DNA of 52,226 nt from a virus. The notes beneath the pieces were generated by a model. That model did no database searches, had not been told where the DNA came from, and saw only the letters and a program-made list of their open reading frames with translations. Shown here in pieces: positions 15,249 through 22,898 of the stretch; position 1 is the first letter of the stretch; each line of letters begins with the position of its first letter. Location of the stretch: positions 1 through 52,226 of IMG/VR virus record IMGVR_UViG_3300009177_000051; one strand, 5' to 3'. The translations under genes were made by a program, and so were the position numbers.

Positions 15249-16657
15249 CGACCTACTGCACGAGCTGCTGGCGAGAAGCCCCCAACGGAGGCCACTGCGA
15301 CACCTGCACGAAGGGAGAGTGCCTCGGCGCGCCATCGAAACTGAAGGCCTGGGACGGGTCGCACCCGCCGCCTGCACCAGAAGAACGAAAGGACACCATG
15401 ACCGTCACCGCAGAAGAAATCGAAACCGCGTTCTCGAGCGCGGAGCCAATCCCGGTCGCTGAGTTGGAGCGAGGCGTTGGGCCTCTGTACTGGTATGGAC
15501 TCGGATATCGCAGGGCGGCTGGCGTCTATAGCGCCGGTCCTGGCGAAGTGTCGCCAGTAGCAGCCGAAGCGCTACAGCCTAATGACATGGGTGTGATTAG
15601 GGCAGCTGAGGGCGTGGTGCTGGAGCCGGGGGAGTATGACTCGATTGATCCGACTGGAGCGTCGCGGTTCAAGACAAGAAAGCGCATTCCAGTGTACCGA
15701 AGCAACTCCGGCGTATGGGCCTGGAACGTGTCCGCGTTGTCCTTTCCGATGGTCACCGCCGTTCGCCGCGTCGAGCCGGAGCGCTACAAGCCGAAGGTCG
15801 GCGACACCGTCCGCGTGATTTCGCCAGCGGGGTCGCGTTACCTCGGTAAGACTGGGACCGTGCTCAGCCTGGAGCACGGAGTCGAACTACGTATCCACGG
15901 TGAGGAGCCCAAGGCGAGTGAGGTCTATCCTGCCTTTCCGGAGCACTGGGTAGAGCGCGTCGAGCCGGATCAGAGTGAGCGGCCCATCTTGGTAGGCTCT
16001 ACCTGGTTCTTCAACGGCAACGAAGAGCGAGTAATCCTCGCACTCGACCCTATTGAAGTCGGAATTCCAGGCCCCATCAGAACTCCGCACGGCACCTGGA
16101 AGGACGAGGTGCTTTTTCGCAAGCTGTACACCTGGGTCAGCGACCCCGCTCCTAAAGCCGATCCCTCCGCGCCGGAGGCGGAAGGGTGCCGAAAGCATCA
16201 CCTGATTCACTGCTCAGCTTGCCAAGAAGAGCGCTATCTCCGCAGTGTCGAACGCGAGCGCGATGCCGCCGTCGCCCGCATCACCGAGATCGAGGCGCGC
16301 CAGCTGAACACCGACGCCGGCATGAACACGCTGCGGAAGCAGCACGAGGAGCTCGAGCGTGAGCACGAGTCACTGACTCGTCAGCTTGCACACGAACAGA
16401 AGCACCGCGCGATGCTGGCCAACGATCTGAGCGCGCTCATCGACGGCAAGGAAGTCACCACGCATCTCGCCAGCGTGGTGCGCAAGAAGCACGTGCGGCA
16501 GCTCAACGCCGCGCGGTTCGCTGCTTGGCAGGAAGGAGCAGACGCCGAATGGTCCGCTCGAACTAGCGTGCAAGCGCGCCCGTCGAATCCGTATACCAAG
16601 CCGCTCGGCGTGGACGACCTCGCTGCACCGCAATCATCAACGGAGCCCACGCCGTGA
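15245..16657 (+). CDS. Multidomain hypothetical protein with zinc ribbon and coiled coil, 470 aa
   Basis: The N-terminal ribbon CTSCWREAPNGGHCDTC is joined by a Pro-rich linker to a beta-rich middle (including KVGDTVRVISPAGSRYLGKT, which resembles an SH3-like KOW segment) and a C-terminal coiled coil (about residues 330-410). An internal ATG at 15398 has a much better ribosome site (AAAGGA) than the first start, so the zinc ribbon may be a separate or optional part. A further CSACQEERYL occurs before the coiled coil. Function unknown. Confidence 0.6.
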   Translation: MTTYCTSCWREAPNGGHCDTCTKGECLGAPSKLKAWDGSHPPPAPEERKDTMTVTAEEIETAFSSAEPIPVAELERGVGPLYWYGLGYRRAAGVYSAGPGEVSPVAAEALQPNDMGVIRAAEGVVLEPGEYDSIDPTGASRFKTRKRIPVYRSNSGVWAWNVSALSFPMVTAVRRVEPERYKPKVGDTVRVISPAGSRYLGKTGTVLSLEHGVELRIHGEEPKASEVYPAFPEHWVERVEPDQSERPILVGSTWFFNGNEERVILALDPIEVGIPGPIRTPHGTWKDEVLFRKLYTWVSDPAPKADPSAPEAEGCRKHHLIHCSACQEERYLRSVERERDAAVARITEIEARQLNTDAGMNTLRKQHEELEREHESLTRQLAHEQKHRAMLANDLSALIDGKEVTTHLASVVRKKHVRQLNAARFAAWQEGADAEWSARTSVQARPSNPYTKPLGVDDLAAPQSSTEPTP

Positions 16658-16992
16658 AGCGCTTTCCGATTATGTCAGGGGACGAGCGGCAGCCACGCGG
16701 ACCCGAGTCAGTACCGTGGGACTTCATGGCGCCACACGAACGGCAGGCGCGCCGCAACCATGACCAAAGCCTCACGAGGCTAGCCGAGCGTGGTGGCTTG
16801 GACGTCACCGAGGCGCTGGCCGTGGTCGAAGGGCGCAGCTGGCGGATGCTGCCGATCCCGGAAGCCATCGCAGCGTTTCAAGCGCATCTCGACGCATGGG
16901 AGAAGAACGAATGCCGTCGGCTCAACGCTCGCGTTACCGAGCTCGAAGCCGAGAATGCGCGGCTGAAGCAAGCCCTGGAGGACGGGACGTGA
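16654..16992 (+). CDS. Conserved small phage protein, 112 aa
   Basis: The GTG start overlaps the previous stop. The motif set GDERQPRGPESVPWDFMAPH, then ARRNHDQSLTRLAERGGL, then VVEGRSW is one I recognise from small proteins of many phages of Proteobacteria. The C-terminal 30 residues form a leucine-zipper-like helix (LNARVTELEAENARLKQALE). Role unknown. Confidence 0.75.
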   Translation: MKRFPIMSGDERQPRGPESVPWDFMAPHERQARRNHDQSLTRLAERGGLDVTEALAVVEGRSWRMLPIPEAIAAFQAHLDAWEKNECRRLNARVTELEAENARLKQALEDGT

Positions 16993-17222
16993 AGGCGGCT
17001 CCTGTCAGCTGTCCCGCATGCGGCCACGTGATTTACCCGGTAGTCACTGGCGGCATGATTCGCGAGTTTCGCCTGGCTCACGGGATTCGTCAGTCCGACG
17101 TGGCGCGCGCGATCGGTAAAACGTCTTCGTACATCAGCGATATGGAACGAGGTAGTCGCGAAGTGAGCAGAGACTTTTGCGATTGGTACCTGGCAGAGCG
17201 TGAACGGAAGGAGCGAGGGTGA
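16989..17222 (+). CDS. Zinc-ribbon plus XRE helix-turn-helix protein, 77 aa
   Basis: A short N-terminal CPACGHVIYP half-ribbon is followed by a complete HTH: MIREFRLAHGIRQSDVARAI, then GKTSSYISDMERGSREVSRD. The order recalls MqsA-type antitoxins, but no toxin partner is next to it and only two Cys are present. It is more likely a small phage transcription factor. GTG 16989 overlaps the preceding stop. Confidence 0.75.
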   Translation: MKAAPVSCPACGHVIYPVVTGGMIREFRLAHGIRQSDVARAIGKTSSYISDMERGSREVSRDFCDWYLAERERKERG

Positions 17223-18301
17223 TGCGTTTCGAAATATACGAGGGCGGCCGCGGCACTCCGCTTGGCGAGTGCGACACCGAGGAAGAATTCGAACAGTTGG
17301 TCAGCGCTTTTCCAGGTAGCGGAACTTGTCACCTGTGGGACAAGGAAGCGAAGAAGATGGTGCGTATCTCGTCCTGGAGAAACGGGCAGGAGCGCCCACT
17401 GACCGCCAACGGCCTAGCCCAACGAATCCTCATGGGCGGCCTGCCGCGCATCGCGCAGGTGCTGGCGGAGTTGGTGGAATACGAGATGAAGCCACTTATC
17501 GACCGGGACGCCGCGCGCCGCAGAATCGAATCGATCATCGACCGAGAGCCCGTAGCGCAGAGCGAGGCGAAGCCGACGAAACGCGAACCGTGGGATCCGG
17601 AGGAGTGTCTCGAGCGCGAGAATCAAGCGCTTTATCTTTACAACCTGAAACCAGGGACACCGCTGCGCATCGATTGGCCGTCGTCGTCTGATCACGGACG
17701 CGATTGTGAATTCGTCCGCGAAACACGTCGCTCTCACTACGGCATGCAATGGGTCCACGAGTGGGCAGGGATCGTCCGTTTTGGGGATGGAATTGAGAAG
17801 GAGTTCGGGCCCTGCGTGGTTCCTGCGCCTGAGAAGCCCGGCCGCATCTACACCGAGCCCGAGCCGCTGCCGATCGGGAGGCTCGTCAAGATTGTGGAGC
17901 TCGGCGAAGATCAGAGCCCACAGCATGCCGTCGGGCAAACTGTTCGCGTCGTGGACGACTGGGGCGGGATACGCATCGCCACAACCGGCGACGATGTCGG
18001 CGCCCTCTCCTACTTCGTGACTGACGACAATGGTAGGACCTACGTCCGCTCCGTCAGCCTTATTGAGGACGCGCCGGGCCATCCTGCGATTGATCCTGAA
18101 GAAGTCGCTAGAAATGCTTACGTCGTGGGCTACCGGAACGCTTTAAACGCAGTGCTTAGCGAGATTCCCGGGTTGCCTTGTGATGTCGCGCGAAGGATCC
18201 GTCATATCCGTGATCGAGGACAGAGGCGCAGCCTCATTGAGAAGGCCCCGGTGCCATCTGATGCTCCGCAATCACCAGTGGAGGCGCCCTCCGATGGCTG
18301 A
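17222..18301 (+). CDS. Hypothetical protein, 359 aa
   Basis: No known domain is apparent. The N-terminal region (MRFEIYEGGRGTPLGECDTE) may be a small alpha/beta fold. A helical middle contains ILMGGLPRIAQVLAELVEYE. Two later segments are beta-rich (GRLVKIVELGEDQSPQHAVG, VRVVDDWGGIRIATTGDDVG), which may be SH3-like. Its C-terminal helix ends in a Pro/Ser tail. It follows the same TGATG junction as its neighbours. Confidence 0.55.
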   Translation: MRFEIYEGGRGTPLGECDTEEEFEQLVSAFPGSGTCHLWDKEAKKMVRISSWRNGQERPLTANGLAQRILMGGLPRIAQVLAELVEYEMKPLIDRDAARRRIESIIDREPVAQSEAKPTKREPWDPEECLERENQALYLYNLKPGTPLRIDWPSSSDHGRDCEFVRETRRSHYGMQWVHEWAGIVRFGDGIEKEFGPCVVPAPEKPGRIYTEPEPLPIGRLVKIVELGEDQSPQHAVGQTVRVVDDWGGIRIATTGDDVGALSYFVTDDNGRTYVRSVSLIEDAPGHPAIDPEEVARNAYVVGYRNALNAVLSEIPGLPCDVARRIRHIRDRGQRRSLIEKAPVPSDAPQSPVEAPSDG

Positions 18302-18548
18302 CGCGCCGAAGATTCTTGGCGTGGAGTGCACGGTCGTAACCACTGATGAGCGCCGCTGCACGGCGAGATTTGGTCTGCTCGAAACTGGATTTGCTTACGT
18401 CCCAAACGTAGCCGGCGAGGCATTTGGCGCGTTTGGATCGGTCCCATGGTGGATTGGCACGCCCGAAACTGCCGCGTGTCCGCGCTCGCACAGTAACGGT
18501 TGTGAACCAACCATCAGCAAAGCAATCGCAGCTATCGAGCGAGCGTGA
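18294..18548 (+). CDS. Hypothetical protein, 84 aa
   Basis: GGAGG is placed well before ATG 18294. The protein is short and mostly beta with two Cys near the end (TAACPRSHSNGCEP). No family is recognised. Confidence 0.55.
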   Translation: MADAPKILGVECTVVTTDERRCTARFGLLETGFAYVPNVAGEAFGAFGSVPWWIGTPETAACPRSHSNGCEPTISKAIAAIERA

Positions 18549-18593
18549 GCTACTGGCCATCCGCGTGGCAATACCCGAGCAGAAAGAGGAGCG

Positions 18594-19004
18594 ATGACTG
18601 ACGCTAACCGCTGCGTTCATGGCGTGAATCCGGCGACCATGTGCGAGAACTGTTCGCGCTACTACACTAGCGACGCAGCAGCTGTCGAAGCACTGACGAT
18701 ACCTTACGAGCTAGCTAAGCCCGATCCCCAGCAGCCGAGCGCGCGAACCACCGAAGGTCGCTGTCCGAGGTGTTTTGCGGCACCCGGCCAACTTTGCATC
18801 GTAGGTTGTTCGAATTCGCATCCTGATGCGCCCGGCCAACGGCAGCCGAGCACGCCAGAGCTGATTGCGACGGTGCGTGCGGGACTAGCCCACAACAAGG
18901 TACTCAGTCAGGTCGCGCTACTTAACCATGTCGACGTTGACAAAGCGTGCGAGGCTCTCACCGAACTCGAGAAGCGGATTGGAGGCGAGCGATGGCTGAG
19001 GTAA
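18594..19004 (+). CDS. Cys-rich hypothetical protein, 136 aa
   Basis: AGAGGAGCG precedes the ATG. There are two Cys clusters: CVHGVNPATMCENC and CPRCFAAPGQLCIVGC, likely zinc sites. The C-terminal 45 residues are helical (VDVDKACEALTELEKRIGG) and look like a small winged-helix end. The function is not known. Confidence 0.6.
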   Translation: MTDANRCVHGVNPATMCENCSRYYTSDAAAVEALTIPYELAKPDPQQPSARTTEGRCPRCFAAPGQLCIVGCSNSHPDAPGQRQPSTPELIATVRAGLAHNKVLSQVALLNHVDVDKACEALTELEKRIGGERWLR

Positions 19005-19387
19005 CGAAACGACACCGCGAGCTGGCGTACACTGCCGCGCGCGACCTAGCTGTGCCGCCCGACAATAGCCCGGCGGAGCGATGGATTGAGACTGGTGACG
19101 GTGAGCCGCCTGGGGTGTGGCTACGAATTGCCCAAGCCCTCGCAGGCATCGAGACCGAAGCCCTCGCCGCAGCCCCACAGCCCGTGAAGGCACTCACCCT
19201 GGACGACGTTGACCACCTGGAGTCGGGTTGTGCTGAGGCATTTGTTAATCTGCAATGGCGTCAAAAGACCGGCTGCGAACTCGCCCTGCACCAAGTCGAG
19301 TGGCTTCGCGAACACGAGCGCTACATGGATAGGCAATCGGCGCTCGCCCGTCTTTCCGCTGCCGTCAAGCCAAAGGAAACCCCATGA
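18992..19387 (+). CDS. Hypothetical protein, 131 aa
   Basis: GGAGGCGAGCG precedes ATG 18992, which lies inside the end of the preceding gene. The protein is helical with LREHERYMDRQSALARLSAA at the end. A segment WRQKTGCELALHQVEWLREH looks like a helical hairpin. No family is recognised. Confidence 0.55.
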   Translation: MAEVTKRHRELAYTAARDLAVPPDNSPAERWIETGDGEPPGVWLRIAQALAGIETEALAAAPQPVKALTLDDVDHLESGCAEAFVNLQWRQKTGCELALHQVEWLREHERYMDRQSALARLSAAVKPKETP

Positions 19388-19653
19388 CCTACCACGCCGG
19401 AATAGGACCAGGTTTCGAACGAGTCGGCTTTCCCATCGCTCCGCGCGAACCGCACGTGACGTGCAACAATTGCGGCATAGTCGAGTCAGCAGTGAAGCGG
19501 GACGGTAGCCCGAAGGCGTGGATTATTGCGCGGAAGGCGCCACCGGGCTGGAAGCTCATTCGCACGGAGGATCCGTTCTCGCGGGTAGACCTGTGTCCTA
19601 GGTGCAAAACATCCGCTACTGATGCCGGTTCTCGAAATGGGAGTGGGTCATGA
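19384..19653 (+). CDS. Small zinc-ribbon phage protein, 89 aa
   Basis: CNNCGIVESAV and LCPRCKTS form a four-Cys ribbon spaced by a beta segment with PPGWKLIRTED. This layout is seen in many small phage proteins of unknown role. The start overlaps the previous stop as ATGA. Confidence 0.65.
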   Translation: MTYHAGIGPGFERVGFPIAPREPHVTCNNCGIVESAVKRDGSPKAWIIARKAPPGWKLIRTEDPFSRVDLCPRCKTSATDAGSRNGSGS

Positions 19654-19877
19654 GCGAATTCCGAACGCCGGCGCGAGTTGTCACCGATGCCCTTCGCACT
19701 GAATGTAAATCCCTGCTGGAACGGTGCACGACGAAGCAGCGGGCATTCTTCGAGAAACTGTTCCCGGGCGGGATTGACGCGCAGCCCGACGAGAGACTGA
19801 AGACGGCAATCGGCCTCTGCCAACGGACCATAGTCAAGAATCAGAAGGCGGCCGATGCTGAGGAGGGGCGGCGGTGA
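19650..19877 (+). CDS. Small helical hypothetical protein, 75 aa
   Basis: The protein is helical and contains CKSLLERCTTKQRAFFEKLF, followed by Pro/Gly and a second helix. It may form a helical hairpin. It overlaps both neighbours. No function can be given. Confidence 0.55.
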   Translation: MSEFRTPARVVTDALRTECKSLLERCTTKQRAFFEKLFPGGIDAQPDERLKTAIGLCQRTIVKNQKAADAEEGRR

Positions 19878-20059
19878 GTCGGCATCGCAGGCAACAGCTG
19901 AAGCGTGCGCGCCGGTGGGTGATCGAGGTGCGCGACAGCGTGTTCGGCTGGCGCGCATCGTACTGGCGCAGGCTTTGCCGTGACCGGAAGGTGATGGCGC
20001 GCGGCGTCGAGATGTTCGCGGCTACGCATTTCGAGAAGCTGGAAAGGCGGATACCGTAA
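19874..20059 (+). CDS. Very basic small protein, 61 aa
   Basis: About a third of the residues are Arg or Lys (RHRRQQLKRARRWVIEVRD). It may bind nucleic acid. The GTG start overlaps the previous stop, and the TAA stop overlaps the next ATG. No family is recognised. Confidence 0.5.
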   Translation: MSRHRRQQLKRARRWVIEVRDSVFGWRASYWRRLCRDRKVMARGVEMFAATHFEKLERRIP

Positions 20060-20124
20060 TGACCGAACTGACTCACGACGAGAAGGCGGAGCTGCGGAAG
20101 GCGGCGGAGGCAATAGCAATATGA
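20059..20124 (+). CDS. Mini-gene for a 21-residue charged helix
   Basis: TAATG and ATGA junctions link it to the genes on both sides. The peptide is Glu/Lys/Ala-rich (DEKAELRKAAEAIAI), probably one amphipathic helix. As with the mini-gene at 11740, only the junctions support it. Confidence 0.4.
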   Translation: MTELTHDEKAELRKAAEAIAI

Positions 20125-20318
20125 GGAGACAGGATTGGGCCGACGACTGGTCAGAGGAATTGATGGACGCTTTTCGCGAGCACGCTCTCGACGAGGAGCT
20201 AATCGCGCAGACCCGGCAGGCTCTACTCGATGCTTACGAGGCCGGACGCGCGGGGCGATCGCTTTTCGCCACAAACTGCGATGCAGCGAACAAACACCCA
20301 AGGGGTCGGCGCCGATGA
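20121..20318 (+). CDS. Small hypothetical protein, 65 aa
   Basis: Its acidic N-terminal half (DWADDWSEELMDAFREHALD) and helical middle are followed by a short basic tail. ATG 20121 overlaps the mini-gene's stop. No family is recognised. Confidence 0.5.
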   Translation: MRRQDWADDWSEELMDAFREHALDEELIAQTRQALLDAYEAGRAGRSLFATNCDAANKHPRGRRR

Positions 20319-20656
20319 CGGAAGACGATCTCCTGACCGACGCTTTCGACGATATCAGCGCATGCGGAGCGGGCGGATATGCAGCCTTCGAGTTGATCAA
20401 GGCTTCCTTCATCCGCCTCCGCGCCGAAAACGCCCGCCTGTCCGAAGAGGTGGCGAGGCTGAAGGCGGAGCGGCAGTGGATTCCGGTCGGGGAGCGCATG
20501 CCGGAGCGCCGTACGCGCGTGTGGTTCTTTTCTAGACTCGTCCGGCGGGGCTGGTTCATGGGTGAGAATTTCGCCAGTGACTCTGGCTTCGGATTTACAC
20601 CGAAAGAAGTTTCTCACTGGATGCCGTGCTCTGATGAGCCGGAGCCGCCGAAGTGA
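20315..20656 (+). CDS. DUF551 domain protein, 113 aa
   Basis: Residues 1-50 form a helix with coiled-coil character (LRAENARLSEEVARLKAE). Residues 52-110 carry the DUF551 (PF04448) signature: WIPVGERMPERRTRVWFFSR, Trp/Gly in the middle, then VSHWMPCSDEPEPP. The domain is frequent in phage genomes and its role is unknown. The ATG overlaps the preceding stop. Confidence 0.85.
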   Translation: MTEDDLLTDAFDDISACGAGGYAAFELIKASFIRLRAENARLSEEVARLKAERQWIPVGERMPERRTRVWFFSRLVRRGWFMGENFASDSGFGFTPKEVSHWMPCSDEPEPPK

Positions 20657-21042
20657 CCGCCGAACGCAAGCGCTGGTTCGCGATGCTGCGAGACAAGAAG
20701 ACCCGCGTCTTTATATCAAGCAGCGGGACGCTGCGCACCCAAACGATGGTCGAACCCTACCCATGGGGCGAGACGCGCTGGGGAGAGGAAACCGACCTGT
20801 GGACGTTTGACATGAAGAGCCGCGATCGCGAATATTGGCGGCGCGTTCGCTGCTTCCTCGCTTGGCTTGCGCCCTACGTAATCGAAACCAGGTGGGCGTG
20901 GAGCACATATAAGGAGCTGCGGCGCCGCATGTTCGCTGGGCAAGCCAAGAGCTGGGACGCTGTGCTGCCGAAGCCGTCTGCCCGATCGATGGCAAGGTCT
21001 ACCTGCTCGGGTTCAATTTCGGCCACTAGCGGCGGCCGTTGA
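20653..21042 (+). CDS. Hypothetical protein with probable 3' frameshift, 129 aa
   Basis: The first 105 residues look normal (KKTRVFISSSGTLRTQTMVE, WRRVRCFLAWLAPYVIETRW). The annotated end is Ser/Ala/Arg-rich and unlike a fold. The alternative frame from about 20965 reads EAVCPIDGKVYLLGFNFGH to a TAG at 21027-21029, which looks far more protein-like. One missing base near 20962-20967 would restore it. Either a sequencing indel or a real mutation may be the cause. Confidence 0.55.
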   Translation: MTAERKRWFAMLRDKKTRVFISSSGTLRTQTMVEPYPWGETRWGEETDLWTFDMKSRDREYWRRVRCFLAWLAPYVIETRWAWSTYKELRRRMFAGQAKSWDAVLPKPSARSMARSTCSGSISATSGGR

Positions 21043-21079
21043 CGCCCGCACCCACCGCGCTACCAATGAGGCAGAGCCA

Positions 21080-21352
21080 ATGACGACCGACAACGAAGAC
21101 CGAACGCGCGAGCTAGCCGAACTCTCATACATCCAGGGACAGCGCTCGGCCTGGCTTGGCCTACTCCGGCAAGCTATGGCCGAGCTTGGGATGGAAGGTC
21201 GCACGCTCGAGTCACTGGTCGCCGAACGCGAAGCGGCTGTCGCGGCGCTGCGTTCCGTCTGCGGGGACTTCGGTGACAACGACTGGTCATCAGAGGTGCA
21301 TTTGGCCGACGTGATCGAAAAGCACTTAGGTCGGCACCTCGAACAACGTTGA
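21080..21352 (+). CDS. Small helical hypothetical protein, 90 aa
   Basis: GAGGCAGAG precedes the ATG. The protein is helical and acidic (ELAELSYIQGQRSAWLGLLR, EREAAVAALRSVCGDFGDND). No family is recognised. Confidence 0.55.
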   Translation: MTTDNEDRTRELAELSYIQGQRSAWLGLLRQAMAELGMEGRTLESLVAEREAAVAALRSVCGDFGDNDWSSEVHLADVIEKHLGRHLEQR

Positions 21353-21359
21353 AGTCGGC

Positions 21360-21602
21360 ATGCCCTCCGAGCCCAAGCTTGCCGGTGTCAGCCACGCGCC
21401 CAGCCGCCCCAAGGACGAGCCCTGCTCGGTCTGCGGCAGGCCCATGGACGCCGGGCTGCACTACGTGCGCGCGCCGAAGGGACTCAAGTGCACGGCTCCG
21501 GGCTGTGGTAAGCCGCTTTTCGAGCGATGTTTCGGTGCGGACGGTGAGGTCGTGGCGACGCGCTGTCTCGGGGCAAACCACAAGGTGCTGGTCGGGACGT
21601 GA
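21360..21602 (+). CDS. Small zinc-binding-like protein, 80 aa
   Basis: CSVCGRPMDAGLHYV, CTAPGCGKPLFERC and a final Cys near RCLGANH provide at least four to six possible zinc ligands. It is one of two adjacent small Cys-rich genes at the end of the early operon. Role unknown. Confidence 0.6.
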   Translation: MPSEPKLAGVSHAPSRPKDEPCSVCGRPMDAGLHYVRAPKGLKCTAPGCGKPLFERCFGADGEVVATRCLGANHKVLVGT

Positions 21603-21763
21603 GCACCGAGGGCGCTGGGGTCTGCGCCGGCTGCGGGCGCTCGGGCTGCCCACGGGTCGTCTGCGCGGACGGGCGCGAGCTCTGCCTGGCCTGCGTCGAG
21701 GCTGCGGGGGGAGGAGGCTGGCGTGGACCGGGAGGCGATCGAGATGCTCCGATGGTTGACTGA
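21599..21763 (+). CDS. Cys-rich small protein, 54 aa
   Basis: The GTG start overlaps the previous stop (GTGA). CAGCGRSGCPRVVCADG and LCLACVE provide six Cys, likely two zinc knuckles. A Gly-rich tail follows. A second small frame (21723-21788) overlaps its 3' end, so one of the two may not be real past 21720. Confidence 0.5.
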   Translation: MSTEGAGVCAGCGRSGCPRVVCADGRELCLACVEAAGGGGWRGPGGDRDAPMVD

Positions 21764-21788
21764 GATCGCCAAACAGGAGAAGCACTGA
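21723..21788 (+). CDS. Mini-gene candidate, 21-residue helix
   Basis: The GTG start follows GGAGGAGGCTG inside the end of the Cys-rich gene. The product (EAIEMLRWLTEIAKQEKH) is a convincing amphipathic helix. No gene is clear between here and 21951. That stretch holds only an ORF in the shadow of the lipoprotein. Confidence 0.35.
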   Translation: MDREAIEMLRWLTEIAKQEKH

Positions 21789-21951
21789 CGGACGGACATC
21801 GGCCCTCGAAGGCCAGCAGCGAGGAAACGAGTCATGTCGGCGCCGGGTTTGGTCACCAGGCGGCTTCGCTGCTGGCCTTGGTGGGCTGAATCGACAGTGA
21901 CTAGCCGCGCGTTCAGTATCGCGGCGGGATTTGGGGCCGTAGTGTATCAGC

Positions 21952-22653
21952 ATGCGCCGGGTGTGTGGGATGTTCTTGATCTTGCTGCTCTCAGCATGCG
22001 GGGCGCCTGTCAGCGGAGTCGGCGCGACTGGGCTGGCCGGGTCTGATGCGGGCGGCTCTGGCTCGGCGACTGGCGGATCCGTTGGCCTGGGGAACGCTGG
22101 GGACGGAGCTGGAGCGAGCACGGCGGGAGGTAGCGCTACGGCTGGCGCTCAGGCCACGGGAGGCGATACGGCGAGCGAAGGCGGCGCGGAGGCTCAGGCG
22201 GGCGCTCCGAGCTCCGGAGGCGCTCCGACCGGTGGCGCGGGCGGGATCGGCGGCGCTGCGGGCTCTGGGTCGGCCGGATCAAGCGGGTCCGCTGGCTCCG
22301 CCGGCGCTGTCTGCGTCCCATCGACTACCTGCAACGGCTGCGGGTTTACGCCGGACGGTTGCAACGGGTACGTGAGCTGCGGGCCGTGTGTGTGCAGCGA
22401 CAAGAACCCCTGTCAGGTCCCGAGTGACTTCTGCTCGGGCGGGATGTGTCAACCGATCGGCGCTGGGTGCTCCGACAGCGCCGAGACCGAAACGGCGGCG
22501 TGCGTCCGCTACCCGCTGGGCGACGCGCACCGCACGACCGTGCAGAAGTGGTGTCCGTCTGCGCCGACTGCTTCCGGGTGCGAGTGGTCGCCGCCGATCA
22601 CTGGCGTGGGCGTGGGGTGCTGGGTGTGTAACGGGGCGACCCCGCCGCCATGA
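21952..22653 (+). CDS. Gly-rich lipoprotein with Cys-rich C-terminal domain, 233 aa
   Basis: The signal peptide RVCGMFLILLLSAC ends in a clear lipobox (LLSAC). Residues 17-118 are a low-complexity Gly/Ser/Ala/Thr linker. The C-terminal 115 residues carry about 16 Cys in knots such as CNGCGFTPDGCNGYVSCGPC. The layout (lipobox, Gly-rich linker, Cys knot) is common in secreted proteins of myxobacteria and rare in phages. It probably sits on the host outer membrane when expressed, as a lysogenic conversion or exclusion factor, or it is an acquired host gene. The gap 21789-21951 before it may hold its promoter. Confidence 0.8.
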   Translation: MRRVCGMFLILLLSACGAPVSGVGATGLAGSDAGGSGSATGGSVGLGNAGDGAGASTAGGSATAGAQATGGDTASEGGAEAQAGAPSSGGAPTGGAGGIGGAAGSGSAGSSGSAGSAGAVCVPSTTCNGCGFTPDGCNGYVSCGPCVCSDKNPCQVPSDFCSGGMCQPIGAGCSDSAETETAACVRYPLGDAHRTTVQKWCPSAPTASGCEWSPPITGVGVGCWVCNGATPPP

Positions 22654-22898
22654 GCGCCTCGACTCGGACGAAGGCGATCCGCGGGATCCTCCGCGTCATG
22701 CGTTGGGTCAGCTGGTCTGGGCTCGCCGGGTTCGCGATCTTCACGATCGCCACTCTCGAGACAGCGGCGCGCCGCGGCGGTGCTGGAGTCGCGCCCATCT
22801 TGTTCGCGCTGACTGAGATCGTGGCCATGCTCTGCTGCGCCGTTGCGGTGGACCGTGCGTTTTCGCTGGGAGAGAAGAGCTTCGACGAGCGCGATTAG
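22650..22898 (+). CDS. Two-helix membrane protein, 82 aa
   Basis: Two transmembrane helices (WSGLAGFAIFTIATLET, VAPILFALTEIVAMLCCAVAV) follow a basic N-terminus. Size and topology fit a holin but also many small phage membrane proteins. It is read rightward with the lipoprotein, away from the endolysin. Its TAG stop overlaps the TAA stop of the convergent late operon, leaving no room for a terminator. Confidence 0.6.
   Translation: MSASTRTKAIRGILRVMRWVSWSGLAGFAIFTIATLETAARRGGAGVAPILFALTEIVAMLCCAVAVDRAFSLGEKSFDERD

Noticed and set aside
21834-22046. Plus-strand ORF of 70 codons before the lipoprotein
   Set aside because: It runs into the lipoprotein start in another frame, and its sequence after 21952 is a shadow.
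21174-22121. Minus-strand ORF of 315 codons
   Set aside because: It is antisense to four small genes and the Gly-rich lipoprotein and lacks a ribosome site. Low-complexity GC-rich sequence keeps it open.
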